Shown here: piece after piece, positions 31,255 through 42,112 of the stretch
Numbering within the stretch: position 1 is the first letter of the stretch
How the letters are laid out: each line of letters starts with the position of its first letter
Source of the DNA: Rhizomys pruinosus
Lineage: Eukaryota; Chordata; Mammalia; Rodentia; Spalacidae
Assembly (NCBI GenBank): GCA_009823505.1
Contig: VZQC01001063.1
Location: 157,397-221,396 of the forward strand
Direction: 5' to 3'
DNA: 64,000 bases
The notes under the pieces: generated by a model
The model's input: only the letters and a program-made list of their open reading frames with translations
Told to the model about the DNA's origin: nothing
The model's database searches: none
Position numbers and translations under genes: made by a program

Positions 31255-31540
31255 TGATGCATATTGGAAGGAATAACAAGAATAGCAACAACAACGACCA
31301 CAACAGAAAAGACTGTGTCAAAGAAATGACTAAAATGGTGAACTTCTGCTTGAAACAGTAAACTTCTGTACTGAGAATTTTGAGAGAGACTGAGAAAAAG
31401 ATGAAAAACATGTTTGGCAGAATGCATGAGCTCTGGTGGGATGGGGGCAGGGAAGAGGGCACGGGTCTAGATTTTATTTATAATATAATTTTGTATGAAA
31501 TGCACAGAGTTTCAATTAAACATTGGCGAAAAAAAATAAG
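31255..31540 (+). mobile_element. Unnamed retroposon family, copy 2 (sense)
   Basis: AACAACGACCACAACAGAAAAGAC, GCAGAATGCATGAGCTCTGG, GGGGGCAGGGAAGAGGGCAC, then an A-rich end (GCGAAAAAAAATAAG). Shares its core with 11890 and 41775 in the opposite strand. The A-rich 3' end implies retroposition. Confidence 0.55.
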
Positions 31541-31548
31541 TTGGAAAC

Positions 31549-31795
31549 GGGGCTGGAGAGATGGCTCAGTGATTAAGAGCACGGACTGCTCTTGCAGAGG
31601 ACCTGGGTTCGATTCCCACACCCATATGTCAGCTAAGAATTGTCTTTAAGCCAGGTGTGGTGGTGCATGCCTTTAATCCTAGCACTCGGGAGGCACAGGC
31701 AGGCAGATCTCTGTGATTTACAGGCCATCTTGGTCTATAGGGAGACCCAGTCTCAAAAAGACAATAAATAAATAAATAAATAATAAATAAATAAA
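31549..31795 (+). mobile_element. Chimeric B2-B1 SINE, copy 3
   Basis: The B2 head ends CTAAGAATTGTCTTTAA and joins GCCAGGTGTGGTGGTGC of a B1 with an (AAAT)n tail. AAATAAGTTGGA precedes it and AAATAAAGTTGGA follows. The B1 part has a deletion around the GGTCTATAGGGAG segment. Confidence 0.82.
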
Positions 31796-31800
31796 TAAAG

Positions 31801-32282
31801 TTGGAGAGAGAGCTCAGCAGTTAAGAGTATGTATTGCTGGGGGCTGGAGAGATGGCCTAGCGGTTAAGAGCACGGACCGCTCTTACAGAGGACCTGGGTT
31901 TGATCCCCAGCACCCACATGGCGGCTGAGAACCATCTGTAACTCCAATTCCAGGAGAACTCCAGTTACAGGGGAACCCGACACCCTCTTCTGACCTCTGC
32001 GGCATTGCACAACATGGGTGCACAAACCTACATGCAGACAGTACATTCATACACATAAAAAAAAAAAATAAGAGTATGTATTGCAGGCTGGAGAGGTGGC
32101 CTAGAGGTTGGGAGCTCCGAGTGCTCTTGCAGAGGACCCAGGTTCGATTCCCAGCACCCACATTTCGGCCAAGAACTGTCTTTGACTCCAGTTCCCGGGG
32201 AATCCGATGCCCTCTTCTGACCTCCGCTGCATTTCACAACATGGGTACACAAACCTGCATGCAGACAGTACATTCATGCACA

Positions 32283-32335
<53 letters not shown>

Positions 32336-32508
32336 GTATTGCTCTTGCAGAGGACCTGAGTTCAGTTCCTAGCACCCACATTAGTCATCTCACAACTGCC
32401 TATAACTCCAGATCATGGGGACTCTGATGCCCTCTTCTGACCTCTCTGAGTACTTGCACTCATGTGCACGAACCCACACACAGACACATACAGATCCCCA
32501 TAATTAAA
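31801..32508 (+). mobile_element. B2 SINE containing two nested B2 SINEs
   Basis: The outer B2 head (31801-31836) stops at AAGAGTATGTATTGC and resumes at 32335 (TATTGCTCTTGCAGAGG), ending near 32508. Between lie a B2 at 31838-32068 and a B2 at 32084-32334 with an (AAAT)n tail. The GTATTGC target is present three times. Confidence 0.92.
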
Positions 32509-32720
32509 CATTAAAAAGTCGTTAAAAAATAAGACTAAGGTTTCCAGTTTTTCATCTAATGCTTCTACATTTTTATTTTCTTTTGACCTTCCAGATTCCA
32601 AACTCCTGACCCTGTATTTTCTGCTACCTAGCTTTTCTACTTTTAGATTCTTAATCCATACGGAATTTTGAGAGTGACATCAAAGTAGAGGTGTCATTTC
32701 CCCCCAGGGGAGAATGACTA

Positions 32721-32734
32721 GTTGTCCTGGCAAC
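32721..32734. promoter_or_regulatory. X-box-like RFX motif
   Basis: GTTGTCCTGGCAAC: one half-site is perfect (GGCAAC), the other differs by one base from GTTGCC. Motif match only. Confidence 0.4.
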
Positions 32735-33158
32735 ATAAATAGACTCATCAGGGAACAAGTCCATCACAAGCGACATGTTATCACTAGAGAAATGGCAAGC
32801 AGGAGAGATGGTGGGCAGAGAAGGAAATAGAATTTCCCTTCCAAAAATTTAAAGTCTATGTTCAAAGAAGGAATAGTAAGTAGATGTATGAAGGCAGCAG
32901 AGTGCTTGCTTTCTTTAGGGAAGACGGGGACTTGTTTCAAAGATGTGATCAGAATGGTGTGAGCCCCAGGTGCCAGGCTGTGGGAGATACCTGCCTTGGG
33001 TTTGAGCAGAGTTTCCAGATCTCAGAACAGTAAATGCCCCAGGAGCCAAGGCAGCCAGAACAGTCTTCATGCTGTGAAAACTTCCATGGTGACCAACTGC
33101 AATAACAAAGCCAAGTCCTTTGTTTTGATAAAACTCAAATGCTACCCTACAGACAGAG

Positions 33159-33172
33159 GTTGTCATGGTAAC
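33159..33172. promoter_or_regulatory. X-box-like RFX motif
   Basis: GTTGTCATGGTAAC, a near palindrome with the central AT spacing of RFX sites. A weaker CTTCCATGGTGACC lies at about 33081. Confidence 0.4.
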
Positions 33173-33483
33173 TCTTTCAGAGCCAGTGTCTTTATCAGAG
33201 ACTAGTTGTTTAATTCTGAAGAACAATCTTTTCTTCTGTGAGGACGATTAAAACCAATGGAGAGGGAGATCAGGAGTCTTGAAGCTAACTTTATTACACA
33301 GCCTTCGACTTTCAGACTCTAAGAAACATGTGCCCCAGGAGACGCTGGAAAAAAAATCTTCTGGGATGATTATAAAACCCAATTGAAAGGCTGAATTTGC
33401 AAGTTCCAGTATGAACCACAAGGAAACCTTGACTGCTTTTCCAAACTCAAGTCTAAAACAAGGACTTAAAGGTGCATGACACC

Positions 33484-33690
33484 TTTCTTAAAAATTTATT
33501 TTATTTGTATTTCTGTGTGCACGGACGGTGCACAGGGTTGCAGGTGCCCACAGAGGCCAGAGAGAGAATCAGATCTCCTACAGGTGGTTGTGAGCCACTT
33601 GACATGGGTTCTAGCATCTGAACTCAGGTCCCCTGGAAGAGCAGCCAGCACTCTTCAATGCTGAGCCATCTCTCCAGCTCCGCATAATAA
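33484..33690 (-). mobile_element. B2 SINE (antisense), old
   Basis: AAAAATTTATTTTATTTGTAT to GCCATCTCTCCAGCTCC. Confidence 0.85.
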
Positions 33691-34689
33691 CTTTTACATA
33701 ACTCGGTTATTGCGATATGAAATAGCAATAGAAAAACCATGGCAGAAAGACTATTGTGATCATTAGAACAAGATTATAACAGGTTCACTTTTCTAAAATA
33801 GGAAAATATTCAATACCAAATTTAAAGGCATGGAGCTGGACATGGTGGTGTATACTTGTAATCCAAGCACTTAGGGAAACTGAGGCAGGAGGAGGCTACG
33901 TTTGAGACCGTGTCTCAAAAGAAAAAAAAAAGATACAATTCATAAGCTTAATCTTTTTCCATCTTCATGTGTGGCTTATAACTATTGCCTTTGATATCTT
34001 TAGCCCAAGGACCCAAAGTACTGGCTGACAGAGGGGTGTAGGGGACAGCTAGCAAGAGCATTTGGGGACAAGTGACACTGAGAGATGGTCGTGCCCCTGG
34101 ACCCGAAGAGGTCAGAGAAGGGAGCTTAATTTCTAAACTCCTGTGGTAGCTAGACTTGTCGAGGGCAGTGGGAGAGACGGCAGCCTCGGGAAGACAGTGG
34201 ATCCCAGGGCCAGAGGCAGGTTCTAGATCAGAGTCCTGCCTGGACAAGCTGCAAGCTGTACTTTTCTTAGATGATACCCTTACCAAGGACAATGAAACTT
34301 TATAGTCATAAAAACACTCTTGGGGGGTGGGACTTGGTACATGCCTGTAATCCCGGCAATCGGGGAGATAGTGAGCTCGAGACCAGCGACTTAAGATGAC
34401 TTAGAAGGATGCTTGGCACTGTTGAAATCGTCAGCCCCCAACCTTAGTAAAAGAGAGGTGAAGAAGAAATTCACTTGAAAATTACACAGGTAAAATAATT
34501 TTGATTCTAGAACTGCTACCATGGGGCGCATATCATTCAAATATGTGAAGTTTTGGAAATTTTACCACCAACCGCTCAATCTGCACGTAACAATAAGCAC
34601 TTAACACAGAGAGAGAATCTACACGATCAAAAGCATTTATTTATAGAAAACATAAATGCTGCTTCCGATTCTACTTTTCTCGTATGTGA
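33691..34689. other. Mostly unassigned; two B1-like remnants
   Basis: Old B1-like pieces at 33832-33935 (GGAGCTGGACATGGTGGTG) and 34325-34390 (GTACATGCCTGTAATCCC). Otherwise nothing recognised. Confidence 0.45.
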
Positions 34690-34970
34690 CAATGCTTCAC
34701 TATGTAGACCAGGGTCACCTTACTCTCTGGAGCCCCTACCTCAGCCCCCAATTGCTGGGATTACTGGCATGTACTGCCATGCCTGGCTGGAGACCTTAGC
34801 TTTTTTTTTTTTTTGGTCTTTTGAGACAGGGTCTCCCTTTAGTCTCAGCTCAGCTGGCCTGGAGCTTGCCAGGTATTCCAGGCTGGCCTTGAGCTCTCAG
34901 AAATCCACCTGCCTCTGCCTCCGGAGTACTTGGATTAAAGGCCTGTACGACTGTGCCCAGCTGGACCTTA
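34690..34970 (-). mobile_element. Two antisense B1 SINEs
   Basis: A decayed B1 (34690-34788) carries a younger B1 (about 34801-34963) at its end; GACCTTAGC flanks both sides of the younger one. Confidence 0.8.
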
Positions 34971-35249
34971 GCATTTGAATTAGTCTCTAACCAGATTAGG
35001 AAGGGAACAGTTATAACGAGGAAATGTAAATATCACTTTGAACACACAGAAGGTGAAAAACTCATGCAACAGCAGTCAAGAACTTAGAGAGGAGAGAGAA
35101 GGAGAGTTAGGGGACCCCAGATGTTCATTCCTCATGGACAAGGGGTTCACAAATTTAGAAGCATTATGCAAATTTGATGAGACAAAGCTCAAGTTTAAGT
35201 AAGCTATTTAATGTTTAACCACATCTAGTACCATGAAATATCAAAGCCA

Positions 35250-35550
35250 GCTTGCTACGGAAATCCCTGCCCACCCACAGTTATCAAGGCATTATTTATA
35301 GCATCCAAGTTATGGGACCAACCCAGCTGCCCTCTAGTAGAGGGATGGATAAAGGAGATGTAGTATACATTCGCAAGAGTGGATATATACAGAAGAATAC
35401 AATCATAGCATTGGAAGGAGAATGTGTGGATGTGGAGATCGAGTTAAGTGAAAGAACCCAGGCGTGAGTGTGGGCATACAGGATGTGAAAATAAAGGGGC
35501 TGTTAGGGAAGAGTAGAGGGAGGGGCATGAAGGACAATGATAGGGAATGG
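35250..35550 (+). mobile_element. L1 3'UTR-like fragment
   Basis: ATTATTTATAGCATCCAAGTTATG, AAGAATACAATCATAGC and GTTAAGTGAAAGAACCCAGG follow the order seen in L1 3' ends. Continues after the B1 to about 35820. Confidence 0.5.
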
Positions 35551-35553
35551 GTT

Positions 35554-35705
35554 ATGCTGAGCGTGGTGGTGCACGCCTTTAATCCTAGCACTCGGGAGGC
35601 AGAGGCAGGCGGATCTCTGTGAGTTCAAGGCCAGCCTGGTCTACAGAGTGAGTTCCAGGCCAGCTGGGGCTACAGGGAGACCCTGTCTTGAAAAGACCAA
35701 AGAAA
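35554..35705 (+). mobile_element. B1 SINE
   Basis: GCTGAGCGTGGTGGTGCACGCC to CCCTGTCTTGAAAAGACC, inserted in the L1 fragment. Confidence 0.92.
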
Positions 35706-35778
35706 CAAACACACAAAATACATTACATGCATGGATGGACATGTCATAATAAAACTCCTTATTTGTACAACGAGTAAT

Positions 35779-35813
35779 TTAACTTATTAATTAAAACTTA
35801 ATTAATAAGTTAA
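35779..35813. repeat. Perfect inverted repeat, 16-bp arms
   Basis: TTAACTTATTAATTAA at 35779-35794 and its exact reverse complement at 35798-35813, with a 3-nt loop AAC. Confidence 0.9.
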
Positions 35814-36040
35814 TTTAATAAACACCGAAGGTGTCCACCATGGCCATGAGCAAAAGGCAATGGTAGGAAGAGGAAAGAACTGAAGTGAAAGTCCCCAGTC
35901 CCTGTGCTCCACTCCGGGGAATTAGTCCCTAACGTCTATGAGGCAAACACACAGGGATGTTAACCACAGCTGCAGATGCTAGAAAAACCAGGAAGGAAAC
36001 ACCTGGAAGTGGTTCAGAGCAGAGGATCAAGAAGCAGACC

Positions 36041-36258
36041 CCTGGGCCTGGAGAGGTGGCTCAGCGGTTGAGAGCACTGACTGCTCTTGCAGAGGACCTG
36101 GGTTCAGTTCCCAGGACCCAAATGGTGGCTGACAATCTGTAACTCCAGTTCCAGGGGATCTGGCGCCCTCTCTTGGCTTCTCTGGGCATTGTACCCATGG
36201 GTGCGCTTACATACATGCAGACAAAACACTCATACACATAAAATACAAATAATAAATG
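36041..36258 (+). mobile_element. B2 SINE
   Basis: GGCCTGGAGAGGTGGCTCAGCGG to CACATAAAATACAAATAATAAA; GAAGCAGAC on both sides. Confidence 0.9.
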
Positions 36259-36259
36259 G

Positions 36260-36500
36260 AAGCAGACACTGTAAAGAAATCTCTGCTACTTATATTCTTT
36301 AAGTTGCACATACATCGATAAGACAATTTATTTTCTTCCTGATTCATGGCATAAGGGATTTTGTTCTGAAACTCGCATCCCCCGTGGTGATAGAGTCCAA
36401 CCTCTAAAACTGTGAACCAAAAGAAACCTTGTTTCTTTGTAAGTTGATTACCTTGGGTCCTGTGTTCCAGTGATGGAAAGCTGACAAACACAGCACCGAA
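36260..36500 (+). mobile_element. MaLR-like LTR 3' part, decayed
   Basis: CTCTAAAACTGTGAACCAAAAG, TTTGTAAGTTGATTACC, then GTGATGGAAAGCTGACAAACACA, a decayed version of the MaLR LTR terminus. Confidence 0.45.
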
Positions 36501-36817
36501 GCATCTCTTTGATAATGTTCAACAGGTGACTGGACCATTTTAAGACTTGATCAATATCAGGGAAGGGAGTCGACCTACAGATTGAAAGATTTCATGGTAT
36601 CTTAGTTACTCTCTGTGTTTGGATCTTGGGAAATGATCTTAAGAGACAAACTACAAATTGCTGGGCATAGCCAAGCACTTATTAACAAGAGATTTCATCT
36701 GGGGATGACACAGCAGGGGGTGGGGGGGAGGTAGTATAAGCCTCCTGCAGATTTTTCATACTGATTCTTATTTTTTACAAGTAAGAATTGTCATATTTAG
36801 GTGGCCTTTTTTAAAAT
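36501..36817. other. No recognised feature
   Basis: Unassigned; a G-run at 36716-36730 is the only notable composition. Confidence 0.4.
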
Positions 36818-37185
36818 TTTATTTATTTATTTTTTATGTGTATGAATATACTGTCTGCATGTAGGTTGGTGCATCCGTGTTGTGCAATGCCACGGAGGTA
36901 AGAAGAGGGTATCAGATTCCCCTGGAACTGGAGTTAAAGATGGTTCTTAGCCACCATATGGGTGCTGGGAATCAAACCCTGGTCCTCTGCAAGTGCGGTC
37001 AGTGCTCTTAACTGCTGAGCCATCTCTCCAGCGCTTAGGGGGTCTTTTTTGAGACAGGGTCTCCCTGTAGCCCCAGCTGGCCTAGAACTTGCCATGTAGA
37101 CCAGGCTGGCCTTGAACTCACAGAGTCGCACCTGCCTCTGCCTCCTGAGTGCTGGGACTAAAGGCATGTGGCACCACGCCCAGTA
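36818..37185 (-). mobile_element. B2 then B1 SINE, both antisense
   Basis: B2 (36818-37035) ends CCATCTCTCCAGCGC. B1 (37040-37185) runs GGTCTTTTTTGAGACAGGG to CACCACGCCCAG. Confidence 0.9.
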
Positions 37186-37440
37186 GAAGGTTAATAATTA
37201 ATGTGGGATTCATCATACTATCTTCTTAACTTGTACATAGCCTTGAACGTTCCTATATTAAAGCCAGATTTGGGATAGAAATGTTATGTCTTGGATATAA
37301 AGCAACCCCCTACAAAGGCACCTATGTTGAAGGCTTGGTTTCCAATGCCGTGAAGTTCCCAGAAGGACTTAGGGGCAGTAACTGGATCAGGAGGGCTCTG
37401 ACTTCATCAACGGATGGATTCATAATTGAAAGGACCATTG

Positions 37441-37605
37441 GCTAGGCCGGTGGGATGGCTCAGCCTGATGAACTGAATTCAATCCCTGGGAGCCACATAG
37501 TGGAAGGAGACAACAGACTCCTGCAAGTTGTCCTCTGGCCCCCACATGCATGCTGGGACACACTGTGAGCACACACATGCCCACATGATAGTAAATAAAA
37601 TGTGA
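37441..37605 (+). mobile_element. ID/B4-type SINE
   Basis: GGCCGGTGGGATGGCTCAGC, CAATCCCTGGGAGCCACATAG and AGTTGTCCTCTGGCCCCCACA; tail AGTAAATAAAATG. Confidence 0.65.
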
Positions 37606-37732
37606 GGATTCAACAGAAAGGTCTATTGGGAGGTGGTAGGAACTGGGAAGGGTGGAGTGTGACTGGAGGAAGTGTGCCTTTAAGGGTAGGTGTGGTTGGC
37701 TCTGGGCCCTTCTCTTTATCTGTCTCTGTTTC

Positions 37733-37784
37733 TCTGTCTGTCTGTCTGTCTGTCTGTCTCTGTCTCTTCTCTGTGTATGTGTTT

Positions 37785-37848
<64 letters not shown>
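37733..37848 (+). repeat. (CTGT)n then (TC)n
   Basis: About seven CTGT units at 37733-37760, and about 29 TC units at 37790-37848. Confidence 0.95.
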
Positions 37849-37850
<2 letters not shown>

Positions 37851-38057
37851 TCCCAGCTACCAGTAGGTAATCCCACCTCTTTACCACACATTCCCGCTGC
37901 CATGGTATCTTTCCTCACCTCAGGCCCCTACCTGTAACACCAGCAGAGCCAGTCTATCAGGAAAGGGAACCTCTGAAACCCTGAGCTCAGCTAGATAACC
38001 CTCCTTTAAGTTGTTTATGTCAGGTATTTTGTTACAGCAACAGAAGGCTCACTAACA

Positions 38058-38483
38058 CACACACACACACACACACACACGCATCTGACTTTATAAGTGA
38101 TGTGTGTGCTGTTTTGTCTTAAAGATGTAATTTGGCCATATCATCCCTTCTAAGACATTCAAGCATATATTTCTCAACCAGAAGGCTGCAGTATGAGTGC
38201 TGTGGAGGAGACTGAATTGTGCAAAACAGAGAGGCTATCAATATGCACTGAGGACTTCCTGTACAAAGGTGAATCCCATTCACTCCGTCTTGGCACCCCA
38301 TCATAGTTTGAAGTGTCAGGTCAAAACTTCACCCAGGAGGAAAACAAAGCTGGAGAGGAAGGTTGGGCTGATGTCTGAGATCCAGAACCAGAGTGGAACA
38401 GAACACGCTAGGCAGTTCACCAATGCTGAACTGGAGAGGCGGGAGCTAGACCAAAAAAGTCGTAACTTGGCTAGATGCAACAG
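38058..38483. other. Short (CA)n then unassigned sequence
   Basis: (CA)n at 38058-38080 after the LTR end. The rest has no recognised repeat or gene. Confidence 0.5.
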
Positions 38484-38620
38484 CATTTGAGACAGGGTCT
38501 CCCTCTAGCCCTGGCTGTCCTGGAACTCGCTATGTAGATCAGGCTGGCCTTGAACTCACAGAGATCCACCTGCCTCTGCCTCCTGAGTGCTGGGATTAAA
38601 GGCTTGCACCACCACACCAA
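38484..38620 (-). mobile_element. B1 SINE (antisense)
   Basis: TTTGAGACAGGGTCTCCCTC to GCACCACCACACCAAC. Confidence 0.9.
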
Positions 38621-39032
38621 CTGTCATCCTTATTTTTTTAAAAGATAATACTTGGTATCACTCCAGACGTAGACTTTGTCAGAGCTTGATCTTGATCTTG
38701 GACTTTTTTGGCTGCAGAACTGGAAAACAAAGTATCTGTCACCTAGGATGCCTCATTCTAATGGGTGAGCAGACCAAAACAGCAGACAACCAACAGCCAA
38801 GAATTTGCCAGCAGAGAAGGGTCTCAGTATTGCAAATGCTCTGACTGCTGTGCTAGGCTGAGACTGCGGGTTCTCACGGACTCTTCTCCAAATGCGTCTC
38901 TAACACCTCGTGTTTCTGCTGTGTTTATTTTTTCCCTACTGTGGCCACAGTGACTCAGTAGATCGCAGCTCTGCAAAAGGCAGCACGGCCCTCAGTCAAA
39001 AGAATGTCAGAAGCCAAGTGTTTCACAGGGGT
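38621..39032. other. No recognised feature
   Basis: Unique-looking; short frames without support. Confidence 0.4.
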
Positions 39033-39712
39033 GGGGAGATGGCCTGGTGGATGCACGCAATCGCTCTGAGTTCAAATCCCCACCACCTGCCTGAAAAGCT
39101 GGGCTTGGCTGCACCTGCCTAGAATCCCAGCGCTGCAGGGTAGAGACAGGCAGGTCCTGACAGCTCACTGGCTGGCGAGCCTAGGTGAAACAGCACGCCT
39201 CGGTGTTAGTGAGGAGCCCTGTATCAAGGAAAGGAGGTAGAGGTAGAGAGAGACATCTGACATTCCCCCCAGCCTCTGAAGGCACATGCACCACACACAC
39301 ATGCACCCCCACACACACACACAAACAAACACAAACACACACACACATGCACACGTACACACACACCCCACACACACCATATACATCACCACACATACCA
39401 CACACACACACACACAGAAACACACACAAACACAGTACACCATACACCTTACCACACATACCACACACATACACACACAGGCTACACACATACAAACACA
39501 CCACACCACACACATATACCACACATACAAGCTATACCACACAACACATACCATACACACCTCACACAATGTATCACATACACATACGTACACTATACCA
39601 AACATACCACACACACAAACACACCCACTGCCCACCATATACTGCATACACATATGTACACACACATGCACACCACTACATACAGTAGACAGTACACATA
39701 CACACACAAAGA
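39033..39712 (+). mobile_element. B4-type (ID-B1) composite SINE with long CA-rich tail
   Basis: GTGGGGAGATGGCCTGGTGG, TTCAAATCCCCACCACCTG, AAAGCTGGGCTTGGCTGCAC and AATCCCAGCGCTGCAGGG give the ID head then B1-like body. From 39284 the tail is about 430 bp of imperfect ACACAC/ACACAT repeat. Confidence 0.7.
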
Positions 39713-40348
39713 GAAAATACATGTCACTCACTCGTAAGTGGAAATGGCACTGTGGACATGACAGACTCCACATAAATTGCTTCAGTTGAATTTCAACACT
39801 CAATTAGGCACTTAATTATCCTGAAGTCTTATTGATGCCCTGTTAGAGGCAGCCTACCATGCAGACTCAGATAGACACACAGGTCAGCTCCCTTGGGGAA
39901 TTGGGAGCAGGCGTGCAGATGGGGGGTGGCGTCAATCAAGGCTCCCAGGCTTTCCCCCTCCCAGGGTCGCTGTCACGCCACTCAACGCACAAGCATCTCC
40001 CTCTGAGTGCCTCTGAAATTGGAATTTTAAATGTAGATGTGCATTCAGGGCTCCAAGCAGACAGTTGCTCTGCAGGCCCCGCTGTAAAGACGTCAACCTT
40101 TGGCAACATCAAGGGTCCTCCTGAGAACCACTCTGGTAAACTGTGGAAAACCAGGCTCTGACTGATGGAGTCTGCTAACGCTCCAGCACCTTAATAACTC
40201 ACCTGCGCAGCCACTGCCTTGGGTCCCTGCTCCCGGATCACATTATCTGATCATTAGAAGTCAGATTAGATTTTCACACCCCTTGGACAGAGACATGCTA
40301 ATTCAGATTCTTAGACATTAAAATCTTATAAAGTTCTCAAGATACGTT
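39713..40348. other. Unique block, candidate conserved non-coding DNA
   Basis: No repeat signature. Contains CAATTAGGCACTTAATTA at about 39800 and AGATTAGATTTTCACACC near 40265. A 100-codon plus-strand frame (39859-40161) has no recognised homology. Confidence 0.35.
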
Positions 40349-40362
40349 AGGTGCAGTTTCTT

Positions 40363-40621
40363 TTTTTTTTTTAAATGATTTTTTTAAATTTTATTTATTT
40401 CTATATGTGTATGAATGTACTGTCTGCATGTAGGTTTGTGCACCCGTGTCGTGCAATGCCGCGGAGGTCAGAAGAGGGCGTCGGATTCCCCTGGAACTGG
40501 AGTTCTCCTAGAATTGGAGTTTCAGACAGTTCTCGGCCGCCATGTGGGTGCTGGGGATCGAACCCGGGTCCTCTGCAAGAGCGGTCAGCGCTCTTAACCG
40601 CTAGGCCATCTCTCCAGCCCC
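40363..40621 (-). mobile_element. B2 SINE (antisense) with TSD
   Basis: Complete reverse B2 flanked by AGGTGCAGTTTCTT at 40349-40362 and 40622-40635. Confidence 0.96.
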
Positions 40622-40757
40622 AGGTGCAGTTTCTTAATTTGAGTCTTCTATCGACAAGAAAAAAAGATGTAACTATCAGCTTCCGATTGAGAGTAGTGCA
40701 TGGGTAAGCCACTCTAACATTTGTCTACAGACAGGGGATTTTGTATACCTGTTTTTA

Positions 40758-41020
40758 TAAAATACCAGGGATTGAACCTAGGGCCTTGTGCACAATAGGC
40801 TAACAGGCTACCACTGAACCATAACTCCCCATCTGGGTTTATTTTTGTCTTTTTAAAATTATTGTTTATTTTTATTTTATATGCATGTGTTTTCCCTGCA
40901 TGTATGTAAGTTCTTTAACTGTCACCCAGAGGACTAAAGGAGTCCCTAGATGTTAGGTGGAGTGCTCCAAGTTCTCCCAACTAAAGAACTCTGGATGCTA
41001 GGTATTCCTCTTCTATACCT
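40758..41020 (-). mobile_element. ID-like fragment and old B2, antisense
   Basis: ATACCAGGGATTGAACCTAGGG to CCACTGAACCATAACTCCCC (40758-40835) is an antisense ID-type head. A decayed antisense B2 follows (40846-41020). Confidence 0.6.
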
Positions 41021-41029
41021 TTCAGTGTA

Positions 41030-41433
41030 GATGTCCTAGGTACTTTCTTTTGCTGTGATAAAACACTGACACGAAGCCTGTTGGGGAAGAAAGGATTTAG
41101 TTCACCTTAGAGCTTACCGTTCATCAAGGAGGAGAGCCAGAGCAGGAACTCAGGGAAGGAACCTGGAGGCAGGAGCTGAAGCACAGGCCATGGAGGAATG
41201 CTGCTTACTGGCTTACTCCCCTGGCCTGGGCTCAGCCTGCTTTCTTACACAACCCAGGACCACCTGCCCAGAAGTGGTACCACTTACAGTGGGCTGAGCC
41301 CTCCCACGTGACTCAACAATCAAGAAACTGCCTCACAGATAAGCCAATGGGCCAGTCTGATGGAGACAGTTCCCCAATTGAGGTTCCCTCTTCCCAGGCG
41401 TGTCAAGTTGACAACTAAAGCTTTCCATCACAG
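41030..41433 (-). mobile_element. ORR1-like MaLR LTR (antisense)
   Basis: TGTCCTAGGTACTTTCTTTTGC to AACTAAAGCTTTCCATCACA, about 404 bp. Contains GGAGCTGAAGCACAGGCCATGG and GAGCCCTCCCACGTGACTC, as in the LTRs at 18243 and 55666. Confidence 0.75.
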
Positions 41434-41774
41434 CAGACTAATACCACCCAGTCATCTTCTGAGTCCAGATGTTTAGTTGGACTCAGGAAGACCACCCCTC
41501 ATGGGACTTTCCCTTGCCCAGAAGATACTTCATGTTCTGAGCCAATGGCAATGGATGGTAGGTGACATTTATGCCCATCTGGATCTCATTCCTTGGCTGC
41601 TGAGTGTTGGTGTGTTCCTCAGTTTTACTCACTGTCACATGATACCTGAGGAAATCAACCCAAGGGAAGATGCACTGCAGTTCACAGTTTCAGCTCATTT
41701 GGTTCTAGGGACTTGAAGAGGCAGAAGATCATGGTAGTGGGGATGTAGAATAGAAAACTCCCTATCTTTTTTTT
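41434..41774. other. No recognised feature
   Basis: Unassigned sequence between the LTR and the retroposon copy at 41775. Confidence 0.35.
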
Positions 41775-42050
41775 TTTTTAGCTTTATTCTCATTTCTTTT
41801 TTTATTATTTTTTATTTATTTTTTAAATTTATTTTTAATTTTTTTATCAAATCTAGACCCGTGTTCCCCACCCTATCCCCCCACCCCACCAGAGCTCATG
41901 CATTCTGCCAAACATGCTTTTCATCTCTTTCTCAGTCTTTCTCAATGTTCTCCATGAGGAAGTTGACTGTTTTGAGCAGAAGTTTACTCTTTCAGTCAGT
42001 TCTTTGATGCAGTCCTTTCTGTTGTTGTTTGTTGTCATTGTTGGAAAACT
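41775..42050 (-). mobile_element. Unnamed retroposon family, copy 3
   Basis: T-rich start, then ATCAAATCTAGACCCGTG, CCAGAGCTCATGCATTCTGCC, CATCTCTTTCTCAGTC and TCAGTTCTTTGATGCAGTCC. The fullest antisense copy, matching 31255 reversed. Confidence 0.55.
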
Positions 42051-42112
42051 GCCTATCTTATGGTAGACAGGAAAGCCAGGGAGACAGGAGATGAAGAGAG
42101 AGAAAATACTTC

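Larger units (their letters stand above)
32509..33483. other. Unique block with RFX-like sites
   Basis: About 970 bp with no recognised repeat. Holds two near-palindromic X-boxes and an inverted CCAAT-like AACCAATGG at about 33252. A 103-codon minus-strand frame (33226-32915) has no recognised homology. Confidence 0.4.
37283..38057 (+). mobile_element. MaLR (MTD-like) LTR with insertions
   Basis: Starts near GTTATGTCTTGGATATAAAGC, continues GGCTTGGTTTCCAATGCC and GGAAGTGTGCCTTTAAGGG, and ends CAGCAACAGAAGGCTCACTAACACA. A SINE (37441-37605) and a long TC tract lengthen it. Confidence 0.6.

Noticed and set aside
39284..39712. CA-rich block read as a His/Thr-rich protein (167 codons)
   Set aside because: It is the expanded tail of a B4-type SINE, and both strands give open frames from the dinucleotide pattern.
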